Assembly (NCBI GenBank): GCA_017517815.1
Contig: JAFWYA010000070.1
Location: 1 to 15,853, forward strand
DNA length: 15,853 nt
Direction: 5' to 3'
From: Clostridia bacterium
GTDB lineage: Bacteria; Bacillota_A; Clostridia; Christensenellales; Aristaeellaceae
Positions 1 to 10,972 of this stretch are shown here, one piece after another; within the stretch, counting starts at the first letter, position 1; each line of letters begins with the position of its first letter. The position numbers were made by a program, and so were the translations under genes. The notes beneath the pieces were generated by a model, which was not told where the DNA came from, did no database searches, and was given only the letters and a program-made list of their open reading frames with translations.

Positions 1-62
1 AGAACTTGTTTTACTATCGACATCTTCTCTTCTTTGCTTCGTATGGTGTATTTCCTTGCCAT
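1..62 (-). CDS. Probable IS transposase (first ORF), 5' fragment only
   Basis: A leftward reading frame starts at the ATG at 60-62, behind a good ribosome binding site (GGAGG, about 7 bases upstream), and leaves the window after about 20 codons. The visible N-terminus reads MARKYTIRSKEEKMS and continues IVKQV. A basic start followed by a 'Ser-x-Glu-Glu-Lys-x-x-Ile-Val-Lys' helix is typical of the helix-turn-helix OrfA subunit of IS3-type transposases, which bind the element ends. That family link comes from memory of the family pattern and only about 20 residues are visible, so another DNA-binding protein is possible. The start is well supported; the function is tentative. Confidence 0.45.
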   Translation of the reverse strand, partial: MARKYTIRSKEEKMSIVKQV

Positions 63-81
63 ATTTCCACCTCCATCTCTC

Positions 82-87
82 ATTATA
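82..87 (-). promoter_or_regulatory. Consensus -10 box for the left-edge gene
   Basis: On the minus strand a perfect TATAAT lies about 20 bases upstream of the start codon at 62. No convincing -35 box is visible at 16-18 bp spacing, where the sequence falls inside the hairpin at 92-129. It is a weak or partial promoter call. Confidence 0.35.
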
Positions 88-91
88 GCGC

Positions 92-129
92 AAAAAGAAG
101 GCAGGCACTTTCGTGTCTACCTTCTTTTT
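92..129 (-). terminator. Hairpin terminator after the methyltransferase gene
   Basis: A 10-bp perfect outer stem (AAAAAGAAGG at 92-101 with CCTTCTTTTT at 120-129) continues inward with further pairs around a TTTC loop. The A and T tracts form the stem base, so the structure could terminate transcription in both directions. It lies about 30 bases past the stop of the leftward methyltransferase and just before the left-edge transposase-like gene. It may therefore also shield that gene from read-through. Confidence 0.75.
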
Positions 130-158
130 ATCACTTCAGTTGCGATGCGGCTTTTGTT

Positions 159-770
159 TTATTCGCTTGTCAGCTTCTTGCGCAAATCTTCCTTGTGCTT
201 CCATGCGATCATGACACCCATGCCCAGCGTCGTACGCTGCCAGCTGGGACTTTCCAGTTTTTGTTCCTCAATCAGCTTTTCCAGCCGTCTGCTGTCCATA
301 CGGGGCTTTTCTTCCACAGCGAACCAGTCGGCGGCAACGTTGATCCACATCGGATAGCAGACGGCGCCCAAAATCAGCTGTCCGCCCGGCTTCAGCACGC
401 GGTTGGCTTCTGAAAGCATACGCGAGACGATTTCCGTTTCCTCATTGCCCACGCGCATCAGCACGGTGTCAAAGCTGTCTTCCCGCCACGGGATATCCCC
501 CTGAGGAGCATATATGATGTCGCAATTCTGCAATCGGCTGCGGGCAAAGCGCACATGTTCCATATTATCGGAAACGCCGCACACCTCGCACTGCATATTT
601 CTGCGCAGATATTCGGCCATTTTGCCAACGCCGACGTTTGCGTCCAGCACCTTGTCATCAGGATCTACGACCGCCCATTTGAGCATCGCCCGTTCCATGG
701 AAGAAAGCTGCGGCTCCTTCGAAACGGCGATCTCACCGGCGAGCGTTTTTCCCTGCACTTTGGTGATCAT
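159..770 (-). CDS. Class I SAM-dependent methyltransferase
   Basis: Predicted cytosolic methyltransferase of 203 residues with a Rossmann-type SAM domain; the substrate is unknown. The SAM-binding motif I is near residues 38-52 (DKVLDANVGVGK). An acidic loop follows strand 2 (GVSDNMEHV, 65-73). The motif II/III region is GDIPWREDSFDTVLM (91-105), and the post-motif helix and strand is EANRVLKPGGQLIL (121-134). These match the Methyltransf_11/UbiE-like pattern. Motif I is slightly degenerate: Asn45 replaces the usual first Gly of the D/E-x-G-x-G loop. The ATG at 770 is preceded by AGGAGG at a good distance, which fixes the start. The gene is transcribed alone, away from the atp operon, from a promoter at about 809-814. 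Fold is confident; substrate is not known. Confidence 0.85.
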   Translation of the reverse strand: MITKVQGKTLAGEIAVSKEPQLSSMERAMLKWAVVDPDDKVLDANVGVGKMAEYLRRNMQCEVCGVSDNMEHVRFARSRLQNCDIIYAPQGDIPWREDSFDTVLMRVGNEETEIVSRMLSEANRVLKPGGQLILGAVCYPMWINVAADWFAVEEKPRMDSRRLEKLIEEQKLESPSWQRTTLGMGVMIAWKHKEDLRKKLTSE

Positions 771-808
771 GCGCGACCTCCTCTGCCTTGCTATAAGTCT
801 ACACGGAT

Positions 809-814
809 ATTATA
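809..814 (-). promoter_or_regulatory. Extended -10 promoter for the methyltransferase
   Basis: The minus strand reads TGTGATATAAT, a perfect TATAAT with the upstream TG of an extended -10 element. The candidate -35 (GTGCAA, 832-837, 17-bp spacer) matches poorly, as is usual for extended -10 promoters. It lies about 38 bases upstream of the methyltransferase start. Confidence 0.6.
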
Positions 815-869
815 TCACAGAAATATTTAAATTGCACGCATTTTTGTAACATTTTCTTCATTATTTTTG

Positions 870-887
870 TTTTAATTGTAATTAAAA
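870..887. repeat. AT-rich inverted repeat upstream of the atp operon
   Basis: TTTTAATT and AATTAAAA form perfect 8-bp arms separated by GT. The repeat sits in the divergent intergenic region between the methyltransferase and atp promoters. It could be a regulator binding site or simply AT-rich promoter DNA. Confidence 0.4.
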
Positions 888-897
888 TATTTCAAAC

Positions 898-913
898 TTT
901 TGATGCATCAAAA
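898..913. promoter_or_regulatory. Perfect 16-bp palindrome, possible operator
   Basis: TTTTGATGCATCAAAA is fully self-complementary. It lies about 50 bases upstream of the -35 box of the atp promoter and about 85 bases upstream of the methyltransferase -10. A dimeric repressor or activator could bind here. No regulator is encoded nearby, so the role is inference. Confidence 0.45.
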
Positions 914-963
914 AAATACATCAGTTGTTAAAAAACAAACCTCTGACCTACAGTCCATTTGCC

Positions 964-991
964 TTGACAAATAGTCCAAATCCATTAAAAT
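964..991 (+). promoter_or_regulatory. Promoter of the atp operon
   Basis: A perfect TTGACA -35 (964-969), a 16-bp spacer and TAAAAT (986-991) form a strong sigma-70/sigma-A type promoter. It ends 29 bases before the first gene of the operon. No second promoter as good was seen between the atp genes. Confidence 0.8.
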
Positions 992-1020
992 AGTATCTTG
1001 AGAAAGGTTGGCGATTTAAT

Positions 1021-1488
1021 ATGAAAGTACAGCCAACAGTGCGTAAAGAAACCATGCGGATTGCCAAGGGCACGATCATTCTGTCAGTGGTCATGCTTTT
1101 GGTATTTGCACTGCTGAAACGCTTTGATTACACCGTGCTGCTCGGTGCTGTTATGGGTACATCTGTTGCAATCCTGAACTTCTTTCTGATGGCTCTAAGC
1201 GTACAGAAAGCCGCCGAAATGATGAACGGTGTGGAAATGCCGCCCGAGCCTGACGAAGAAGAGGAAAATGACGGCAAGGATCACACGCCGCCGGTTCCCG
1301 AGATCGCCCAGGCCAAGCAGAAGATGCAGCTTTCCTACACAGGACGCATGCTGATGATGGGCGCAGCCGGTATTCTGGGACTTACGCTCCCCTGTTTCCA
1401 TGCTGTAGCAACTGTTGTGCCATTCCTGTTTCCCCGTCTCATCATATTCATCTGGAATTTTACACAGAACAAGCAAAAGGAGGCCTGA
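1021..1488 (+). CDS. atpI: ATP synthase protein I-like membrane protein
   Basis: Small membrane protein of 155 residues in the atpI position. AtpI-family proteins assist assembly of the c-ring or ion loading; they are not part of the final enzyme. The sequence shows four hydrophobic segments, roughly residues 16-33, 38-58, 108-125 and 127-146. The two pairs are separated by an acidic, proline-containing loop (about residues 72-95, PPEPDEEEEND...) and the C-terminus is basic. The identification rests on topology and on being the first gene before atpB, since AtpI sequences are poorly conserved. AGAAAGG lies about 13 bases before the ATG at 1021. A second in-frame ATG follows at 1054, so the start could be later. 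Six bases separate it from atpB. Confidence 0.75.
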   Translation: MKVQPTVRKETMRIAKGTIILSVVMLLVFALLKRFDYTVLLGAVMGTSVAILNFFLMALSVQKAAEMMNGVEMPPEPDEEEENDGKDHTPPVPEIAQAKQKMQLSYTGRMLMMGAAGILGLTLPCFHAVATVVPFLFPRLIIFIWNFTQNKQKEA

Positions 1489-1494
1489 GCGCAA

Positions 1495-2717
<1,223 letters not shown>

Positions 2718-2742
2718 TGGCTTTCAAGAAAGGCAGAAGCTA

Positions 2743-3252
2743 ATGAGCGTACAGTCATTGGATATCATTTCCGTAAACCTGTGGCAAATTCTCATTTCGC
2801 TCGCCAATCTGCTCATCATGTTCCTCATCCTCAAGCGCTTCCTCTTCAACCCTGTCCACAAGGTCTTTGCCCAGCGCCAGGAACAGGTGGACAAGCTTTA
2901 CGGCGACGCTGAAAACGACCGTACCGCCGCCAGCGAAATGAAGCAGGAATACGAAGCCCGCCTTGCCACTGCCCGCGAAGAGGCCGACGGCATTGTGAAA
3001 AACGCCGTGCAGACCGCTCAGCGCAAGGGCGACGCCATCGTAAGTGAAGCGTCCTTCCAGGCCAGCCGCCTCAAGCAGAAGGCTGAGGAAGAAATCAGCA
3101 TGGAACGCAGGCAGATGCTGATGGACGTTCGCAGCGAGATCTCCGACCTTGCTGTGAGCATTGCATCCAAGGTTGTTGAACGTGAAGTGCAGACACAGGA
3201 TCACGCGGATTTCGTGGACGAATTCATCAGGAACGTGGGTGAAGAGTCGTGA
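2743..3252 (+). CDS. atpF: F-type ATP synthase subunit b (peripheral stalk)
   Basis: Peripheral-stalk subunit b, 169 residues, which anchors the stator to the membrane. One N-terminal membrane helix (about 12-32, LWQILISLANLLIMFLILK) is followed by the conserved junction FLFNPVHKV. A long charged, Ala/Glu/Lys/Arg-rich coiled coil (about 40-140) runs towards the C-terminus. This layout and length are typical. AGAAAGG lies 9 bases before the ATG. Its stop overlaps the GTG start of atpH by four bases (GTGA), indicating translational coupling. Confidence 0.95.
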   Translation: MSVQSLDIISVNLWQILISLANLLIMFLILKRFLFNPVHKVFAQRQEQVDKLYGDAENDRTAASEMKQEYEARLATAREEADGIVKNAVQTAQRKGDAIVSEASFQASRLKQKAEEEISMERRQMLMDVRSEISDLAVSIASKVVEREVQTQDHADFVDEFIRNVGEES

Positions 3253-3785
3253 CAGAGCTGGCCAGAGAATATGGCGACGGTCTGTATGCCCTGGCAGAGG
3301 AGGAAAACATCTCCCGTGAGGTGCTTTCCCAGCTGCAGGTGTTAGTCGGCTGCTTCCGTGAGCAGCCTGATTTCCTGCGCCTGCTCGGCAATATGGCCCT
3401 GAGCAAGGAAGAGCGCGTCCGTATTCTGGACGACGCCTTCCGCAGCCAGGTACACCCCTACCTGCTTAACTTCCTCAAAATTCTATGCGAACGCAGAGCA
3501 CTGGGCGAATTTGAAGGCTGCGTGGCAGCTTTCAAGGCACAGTACGACGAAGCGCATGGCATTGTGGAAGCCGTTGTGACCACAGCCGTGGCCCTTGATG
3601 ACAAGCAGCGCGCCCGTTTGAGCGCAAAGCTGTCTGAAATGACAGGCCGCGAGGTCGAACTGCGTGAAAAGGTGGATCCCGCCGTGATCGGCGGCGTGCT
3701 GCTTGAGATGAACGGCCGGCGTTACGACAACACGCTGACTACCCGTCTCAAGGCCATTCATTCCGCCATGACGCAGGGCGCATGA
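3249..3785 (+). CDS. atpH: F-type ATP synthase subunit delta (OSCP)
   Basis: Subunit delta, 178 residues, links the peripheral stalk to the top of the alpha-beta hexamer. The N-terminal helical bundle (about 1-105) is recognisable from AREYGDGLYALAEEE and from the FLRLLGN...SKEERVRILDDAF region. The C-terminal part contains VDPAVIGGVLLEMNGRRYDNTL (about 143-164), the signature of the OSCP/delta family. The start is GTG at 3249, inside the atpF stop, with no room for another start nearby, so it probably depends on coupling to atpF translation. Length and position are as expected. Confidence 0.94.
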   Translation: MTELAREYGDGLYALAEEENISREVLSQLQVLVGCFREQPDFLRLLGNMALSKEERVRILDDAFRSQVHPYLLNFLKILCERRALGEFEGCVAAFKAQYDEAHGIVEAVVTTAVALDDKQRARLSAKLSEMTGREVELREKVDPAVIGGVLLEMNGRRYDNTLTTRLKAIHSAMTQGA

Positions 3786-3792
3786 ATACTGA

Positions 3793-5322
<1,530 letters not shown>

Positions 5323-5340
5323 GCATAAGGAGGTTTCGCC

Positions 5341-6172
5341 ATGGCCGGAGCGTCCATGAAAGACATCAAGCTTCGCATCAAAAGCGTGGAAAGTACCATG
5401 CAGATCACCAAGGCGATGCAGCTGGTTGCGACCTCCAAACTCCGCCGCGCCAAAGAGCGCATGGAAAACAGCAAGCCTTACACCCGCATTGCACAGCAGG
5501 CTGTGGCTGCAGCCGTTGCCAGCTGTGAGGATGTGACCGTGCCCTTTGTGACCCCGCGCGATGTAAAACGCCGCTGCTATGTGGTCATTGCAGGTGATCG
5601 CGGTCTGGCCGGCGGCTACAACGCCAATGTATTCAAGGCAGTTGCCGCTCACGCTGAGGGCGCAGACTACTGCGTGCTGCCCATGGGCCGCAAGGCAGTC
5701 GAGCGTTTCCACCGCTATGGCGTGGAAAGCCTCTCCGATGCCTACACCCGTGTGGAAGGCGTGAATGTGGGCACCTGCTACAAGCTGGCGGAGATGCTGA
5801 TCGAAGGCTATAAGGCCGAGCGATACGACGAGATCTGGCTGGTATATACCAGCTTCCAGTCCATGATGAGCCAGGAGGTGCGCGTTGACCAGCTCCTGCC
5901 CATCGCCAAACCCGAGGAAGAGCAGCCTGCTTCCCTTGTTGACACCGTTTACGAGCTGAGCGCTGCTGAAACCCTCGAAATGATCATGCCCGATTTTCTG
6001 GCTGGCCGGCTGTACAGTGCGCTTTGCGATTCCTTCGCCAGTGAAGTTTCCGCACGCCGTACCGCCATGGACTCCGCCACCAAGAACGCGGGCGAAATGA
6101 TCGCCGACCTTACGCTGAAGTACAACCGGGCGCGTCAGGGCGCCATCACTCAGGAGATCACGGAGATCGTGG

Positions 6173-6189
<17 letters not shown>
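5341..6189 (+). CDS. atpG: F-type ATP synthase subunit gamma (central stalk)
   Basis: Central-stalk subunit gamma, 282 residues, whose coiled coil rotates inside the alpha-beta hexamer. The N-terminal helix carries the conserved stretch MKDIKLRIKSVESTMQITKAM, broken here at residues 6-26, followed by LVATSKLRRAKE. The C-terminal helix has SARRTAMDSATKNAGEMI and the typical YNRARQGAITQEITEIV. The middle holds the Rossmann-like domain (GDRGLAGGYNANVFK). TAAGGAGG (5326-5333) fixes the start at 5341. The gene ends in a GC-rich hairpin that overlaps its stop codon. Confidence 0.96.
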
Positions 6190-7614
<1,425 letters not shown>

Positions 7615-7616
7615 GC

Positions 7617-8018
7617 ATGGCAACGTTTCATTTGCAGATCGTAACCCCGGACCGCATGGTTTATGACGGCGATGCTGAAAAGATCATCGTGCGCACCGTG
7701 GGCGGCGACGTTTGCATCCTGGCCCGTCACATCGACTACGCTGCGCCGCTTGGCATTGGCGAAGCTCGCGTGACGGATGCCGAAGGCAAAACCCGTGTTG
7801 CTGCCTGTTCCGGCGGTATGCTGGGTGTTTCCGGCGGTGAGGCCCGCGTGATGGCCACCACTTTCGAATGGGCCGAGGATATTGACCTTGACCGTGCCCA
7901 AAAGGCTCAGCAGGCCGCAAAGACCCGTCTGGAAAATCTGGAGCGCGATGACAGGGAATACGCCATCGTTGAAGCCAAGCTGAAGCGCGCAATCGCCCGC
8001 ATCGGCGTAAAAGACTGA
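7617..8018 (+). CDS. atpC: F-type ATP synthase subunit epsilon
   Basis: Epsilon subunit, 133 residues, part of the rotor foot and an inhibitor of ATP hydrolysis. The N-terminal beta-sandwich (about 1-88) starts FHLQIVTPDRMVYDGDAE, a standard family opening. The C-terminal helical pair contains EWAEDIDLDRAQKAQQ, as in other epsilon subunits. Where many members have a Leu-Pro-Gly-His loop, this one reads ILARHIDYAAPL, a mild divergence. The ATG at 7617 is two bases after the atpD stop, with AAGGGTGAG in the end of atpD as binding site. It is the last gene of the operon, followed by a terminator. Confidence 0.94.
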   Translation: MATFHLQIVTPDRMVYDGDAEKIIVRTVGGDVCILARHIDYAAPLGIGEARVTDAEGKTRVAACSGGMLGVSGGEARVMATTFEWAEDIDLDRAQKAQQAAKTRLENLERDDREYAIVEAKLKRAIARIGVKD

Positions 8019-8026
8019 TCCTTTTC

Positions 8027-8060
8027 CCCCGCAGGAGTTTTCTCTTGCGGGGATTCTTTT
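8027..8060 (+). terminator. Intrinsic terminator of the atp operon
   Basis: CCCCGCAGGAG (8027-8037) pairs with CTCTTGCGGGG (8042-8052) through 11 pairs including one G-U, with a TTTT loop. ATTCTTTTG follows. It lies 9 bases after the atpC stop. Confidence 0.88.
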
Positions 8061-8073
8061 GTTGTGGTAGAAT
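8045..8073 (+). promoter_or_regulatory. Candidate promoter of the acetyltransferase gene
   Basis: TTGCGG (8045-8050) and TAGAAT (8068-8073) are separated by exactly 17 bp and lie 27 bases upstream of the GTG start. The -35 box is part of the descending arm of the atp terminator, so the two signals overlap. Each box matches consensus in 4-5 of 6 positions. Confidence 0.5.
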
Positions 8074-8100
8074 CACCCCAACCGAAGGGAGGGGTATGTA

Positions 8101-8610
8101 GTGAAACTGGTCTTTCCTGATTCCAAATATATTTCCTCGTATGAATCAGCCATCGAGGAATATCTGGCAAAGGGGCTTACACAGTATAACTTTGTACGGT
8201 ATGACGCGGATACTTTCCTTGACCGTGTCACGCGTTACCGCACAGGGATGAACCTGCCGCCCAACCACGTACCCTGTACATATCTTTGGCTGATTGAAAA
8301 CGAAGAATTTATCGGCGAAATAACGATCCGTCACAGCCTAACCGATGCTTTGCTGCGCTACGGCGGCCACATTGGCTACTGGGTACGAAGCACCTGCTGG
8401 AAGCAGGGTATCGGCACGCAGATGCTGACGATGGCACTGGATTATGTGCGCGCTCGCTTTGACTTTGACCGTGTGCTGATCACCTGCGATGACGACAATA
8501 TCGGCTCCGCCTGCGTAATCGAAAAAAACGGCGGTGTGCTTGAAAATAAAGTCATCAACCAGATAGATGACAAAACCACTCTCACACGCCGGTACTGGAT
8601 CAAACTGTAA
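8101..8610 (+). CDS. GNAT-family N-acetyltransferase
   Basis: Predicted cytosolic acetyltransferase of 169 residues using acetyl-CoA; the acceptor is unknown. The GNAT core is clear. A strand pair (YLWLIENEEFIGEITIRH, 61-78) is followed by GGHIGYWVRSTCW (88-100). The acetyl-CoA pyrophosphate loop QGIGTQML (102-109) comes next, and then the helix-strand ITCDDDNIGSACVIEKNGG (127-145), where the Asn and following helix are typical of the family. The start is GTG at 8101, six bases after GGGAGGGG; an ATG just upstream runs straight into a stop. It stands alone between its own promoter and a terminator. Small-molecule, tRNA, ribosomal-protein or antibiotic targets cannot be told apart here. Confidence 0.88.
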   Translation: MKLVFPDSKYISSYESAIEEYLAKGLTQYNFVRYDADTFLDRVTRYRTGMNLPPNHVPCTYLWLIENEEFIGEITIRHSLTDALLRYGGHIGYWVRSTCWKQGIGTQMLTMALDYVRARFDFDRVLITCDDDNIGSACVIEKNGGVLENKVINQIDDKTTLTRRYWIKL

Positions 8611-8613
8611 AGA

Positions 8614-8649
8614 AAATTCCCGCAGGCTTTCAACAGCCCGCGGGAATTT
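8614..8649. terminator. Bidirectional terminator between convergent genes
   Basis: AAATTCCCGC (8614-8623) pairs perfectly with GCGGGAATTT (8640-8649), and the inner GGCT/AGCC extends the stem. It begins 4 bases after the acetyltransferase stop and ends 4 bases before the stop of the leftward hydrolase. The A and T tracts at both bases of the stem suit termination in both directions. Confidence 0.85.
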
Positions 8650-8652
8650 GTG

Positions 8653-9234
8653 TTACCGTATGAGAATTGCACGGCATGGCGCGCCTTCAAAACTGCCCAG
8701 ATTGAGCGGTGCTGCGCTTAAGAAATATCGTCCTTCTTCCACATTTGTAAGCACCAGTCCTTCCAGCAGCGCCAGACCTGCACCGAGCAGGATCAAATGC
8801 ACTTGACGTGGCCCGCTTTCCGGGCCGAAGGTCTGGCTTTCGTTGCCCAACAGACGGATATCCGCCTGTGCAAAAACCTGTGCTGCCGCTTCAGTGACCG
8901 TCGCCTTGCCTGCAATCAGAATTCGCTGTGCAGCCGATGCGTCTCTTGCCTTTTGTAAAATGGCTTCAGCGTCTTCTGCAGTCACATCGTCTTCGTGCCG
9001 AGCCACATAGCAATCCCCTACAAAGGTTTCCAGCGGCAGCTGACCGATGGTTTTTCCATCCTCCACAAAGTGATATGGCGCATCGGCGTGCGTACCATTA
9101 TGCGCACACATCGAAAAAGCACTCAGGTTACTGCTTCCGCCCTGCGCAAGGCTCTTCAGCCTCTGCGCCTGTGGCGCAGGATTGCCCGGCCATACCTTGC
9201 AGGAAAGCACTTCCTGCGAAATATCAATGATCAT
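8653..9234 (-). CDS. Cyclase / kynurenine formamidase-family metal hydrolase
   Basis: Predicted metal-dependent hydrolase of the cyclase superfamily (PF04199), 193 residues. The family signature His-x-Gly-Thr-His-x-Asp-x-Pro-x-His is complete at residues 45-55 (HNGTHADAPYH), so His45, His49 and Asp51 are the probable Zn/Mn ligands. A conserved C-terminal Glu-Gly-Leu follows in LALLEGLVL. Family members include bacterial kynurenine formamidase, but no other tryptophan-degradation genes are nearby, so the substrate is open. The start is set at the ATG at 9234 (MIIDISQ), with GGAG six bases upstream. The frame is open to 9291, but that extension crosses a hairpin and lacks a binding site. It lies downstream of upp on the same strand. 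Confidence 0.85.
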   Translation of the reverse strand: MIIDISQEVLSCKVWPGNPAPQAQRLKSLAQGGSSNLSAFSMCAHNGTHADAPYHFVEDGKTIGQLPLETFVGDCYVARHEDDVTAEDAEAILQKARDASAAQRILIAGKATVTEAAAQVFAQADIRLLGNESQTFGPESGPRQVHLILLGAGLALLEGLVLTNVEEGRYFLSAAPLNLGSFEGAPCRAILIR

Positions 9235-9253
9235 TGGTTTCTCCATATGCACA

Positions 9254-9288
9254 GCACCGCCGCCCAAACAGGCGACGGTGCATTTTTT
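9254..9288 (+). terminator. Terminator-like hairpin in the upp-hydrolase gap
   Basis: GCACCGCCGCC (9254-9264) pairs with GGCGACGGTGC (9271-9281) in an 11-bp stem with one wobble, and TTTTTT (9283-9288) follows on the plus strand. By its U-run it would terminate rightward transcription, although no rightward gene precedes it. On the minus strand, the direction of upp and the hydrolase, the stem lacks a U-run and may act as a partial terminator or an mRNA 3' end of upp. Confidence 0.65.
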
Positions 9289-9291
9289 CAA

Positions 9292-10003
<712 letters not shown>

Positions 10004-10012
<9 letters not shown>

Positions 10013-10771
10013 GGGCTGAGCGGCAAAAATGTCCTGCAGCATCGTTTGAACGAATGCCTGTTCTGCTTTGGGCGACGGCTCATAGTTCTTTTTATTTAAA
10101 TAGTCGTCAAGTGCTGAATGTAGCAGCGTATGACACTCTTCAGGCAGATGGTTGATCCCCCACAATCCGCCGTCCTTTTTGGACAAAACCACCCCTTCAT
10201 GAATAAATGCTGCAATGCGGCACAAATTCAAAATAATATAGACCGGATCGTTATGGATATCTTCAGCTGCATTTTCAACATCGCTGCGCAGACTGCACAG
10301 ATAAGCCTCACGCGGAACAGGTGCAAATACATCTTCAATCCGTTTTCCGCAAAGCACCTGTCCAACGGCTCTGGTTACGGTAAAATGTGCAGCAAGATCC
10401 GGGTCAACCCCATTCATGTTCGTACAGTATCCGTCCAGATCCCGCTGAGCGCGCCGTTTGTGGGCATTGGAAAAATGCAGTTCAAATGGCGTGGGATGAA
10501 CAAACTGCCTGCAAAAACGTTCCAGAACAACGCTCATTTCCAGCCCCTTGGGCGGACAGTATGCATCCAGTTCCAGCAAAAGGTGTATCATCTGCTTCTT
10601 TTGCTCATGCGACGGTGCATCCTGCACAACAACCAAAAAGTCAATATCACTGCGCTGCGGATCAAAACAGCCAAACGCAATAGAACCATGAACATATATT
10701 CCGATAAGGTTATCACCGAGAATTTCTTTATACCCAGTGCAAATTTCGTCAAGAACAGCCTGATGTTCCAC
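10004..10771 (-). CDS. Aminoglycoside nucleotidyltransferase-like protein (AadA-like)
   Basis: Predicted nucleotidyltransferase of 255 residues. The N-terminal catalytic domain has the Gly29-Ser30 motif followed by Asp42 and Asp44 (GSIAFGCFDPQRSDIDFLVV, 29-48), the metal-binding pattern of the Pol-beta superfamily. Glu78 in GLEMSVV sits where AadA enzymes have their catalytic base. The C-terminal helical domain, with SKKDGGLWGINHLPEE, resembles the DUF4111 domain of ANT(3'')/ANT(9) spectinomycin-streptomycin adenylyltransferases. It could modify an aminoglycoside or another small molecule. No mobile-element signs are adjacent, so an intrinsic chromosomal gene is likely. The start is GTG at 10771, about eight bases after AAGGTGG. 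It has its own promoter at 10810-10838. Confidence 0.82.
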
Positions 10772-10809
10772 GGAATGCCCACCTTTGCCATTTCACTTGG
10801 ATCCGTTAA

Positions 10810-10838
10810 ATTATATCACATTTTTCCGTTTTTTTCAG
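10810..10838 (-). promoter_or_regulatory. Promoter of the nucleotidyltransferase-like gene
   Basis: Minus strand: CTGAAA (10833-10838), a 17-bp spacer and a perfect TATAAT (10810-10815) with an upstream TG (TGTGATATAAT). The same 11-base extended -10 sequence is found at the methyltransferase promoter. Confidence 0.68.
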
Positions 10839-10871
10839 CACTCCAAAAGGGCCTGCAAGCCTTGTGTGTAC

Positions 10872-10900
10872 TTGACATACGCCGCTTCGAGTGCTATGCT
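10872..10900 (+). promoter_or_regulatory. Promoter of the glycan operon
   Basis: A perfect TTGACA (10872-10877), a 17-bp spacer and TATGCT (10895-10900) with an upstream TGC (extended -10). It is divergent from the promoter at 10810-10838 and leaves a leader of about 65 bases before the first gene. Confidence 0.7.
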
Positions 10901-10972
10901 GATACAGTATATTAGGCTTTGTGTGCACGTTTGTTTTTCCGTGCATTTCCCGTTTTTTTGGAGGCTGCTGCA

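Noticed and set aside
9235..9291. Longer N-terminus of the cyclase-family hydrolase
   Set aside because: It would translate through the intergenic hairpin and start next to the upp stop without a binding site. The ATG at 9234 has GGAG upstream and fits the family start.
10919..10972. TTG start for the sugar-phosphate transferase
   Set aside because: It has no ribosome binding site. GGAGG sits correctly before the ATG at 10973.
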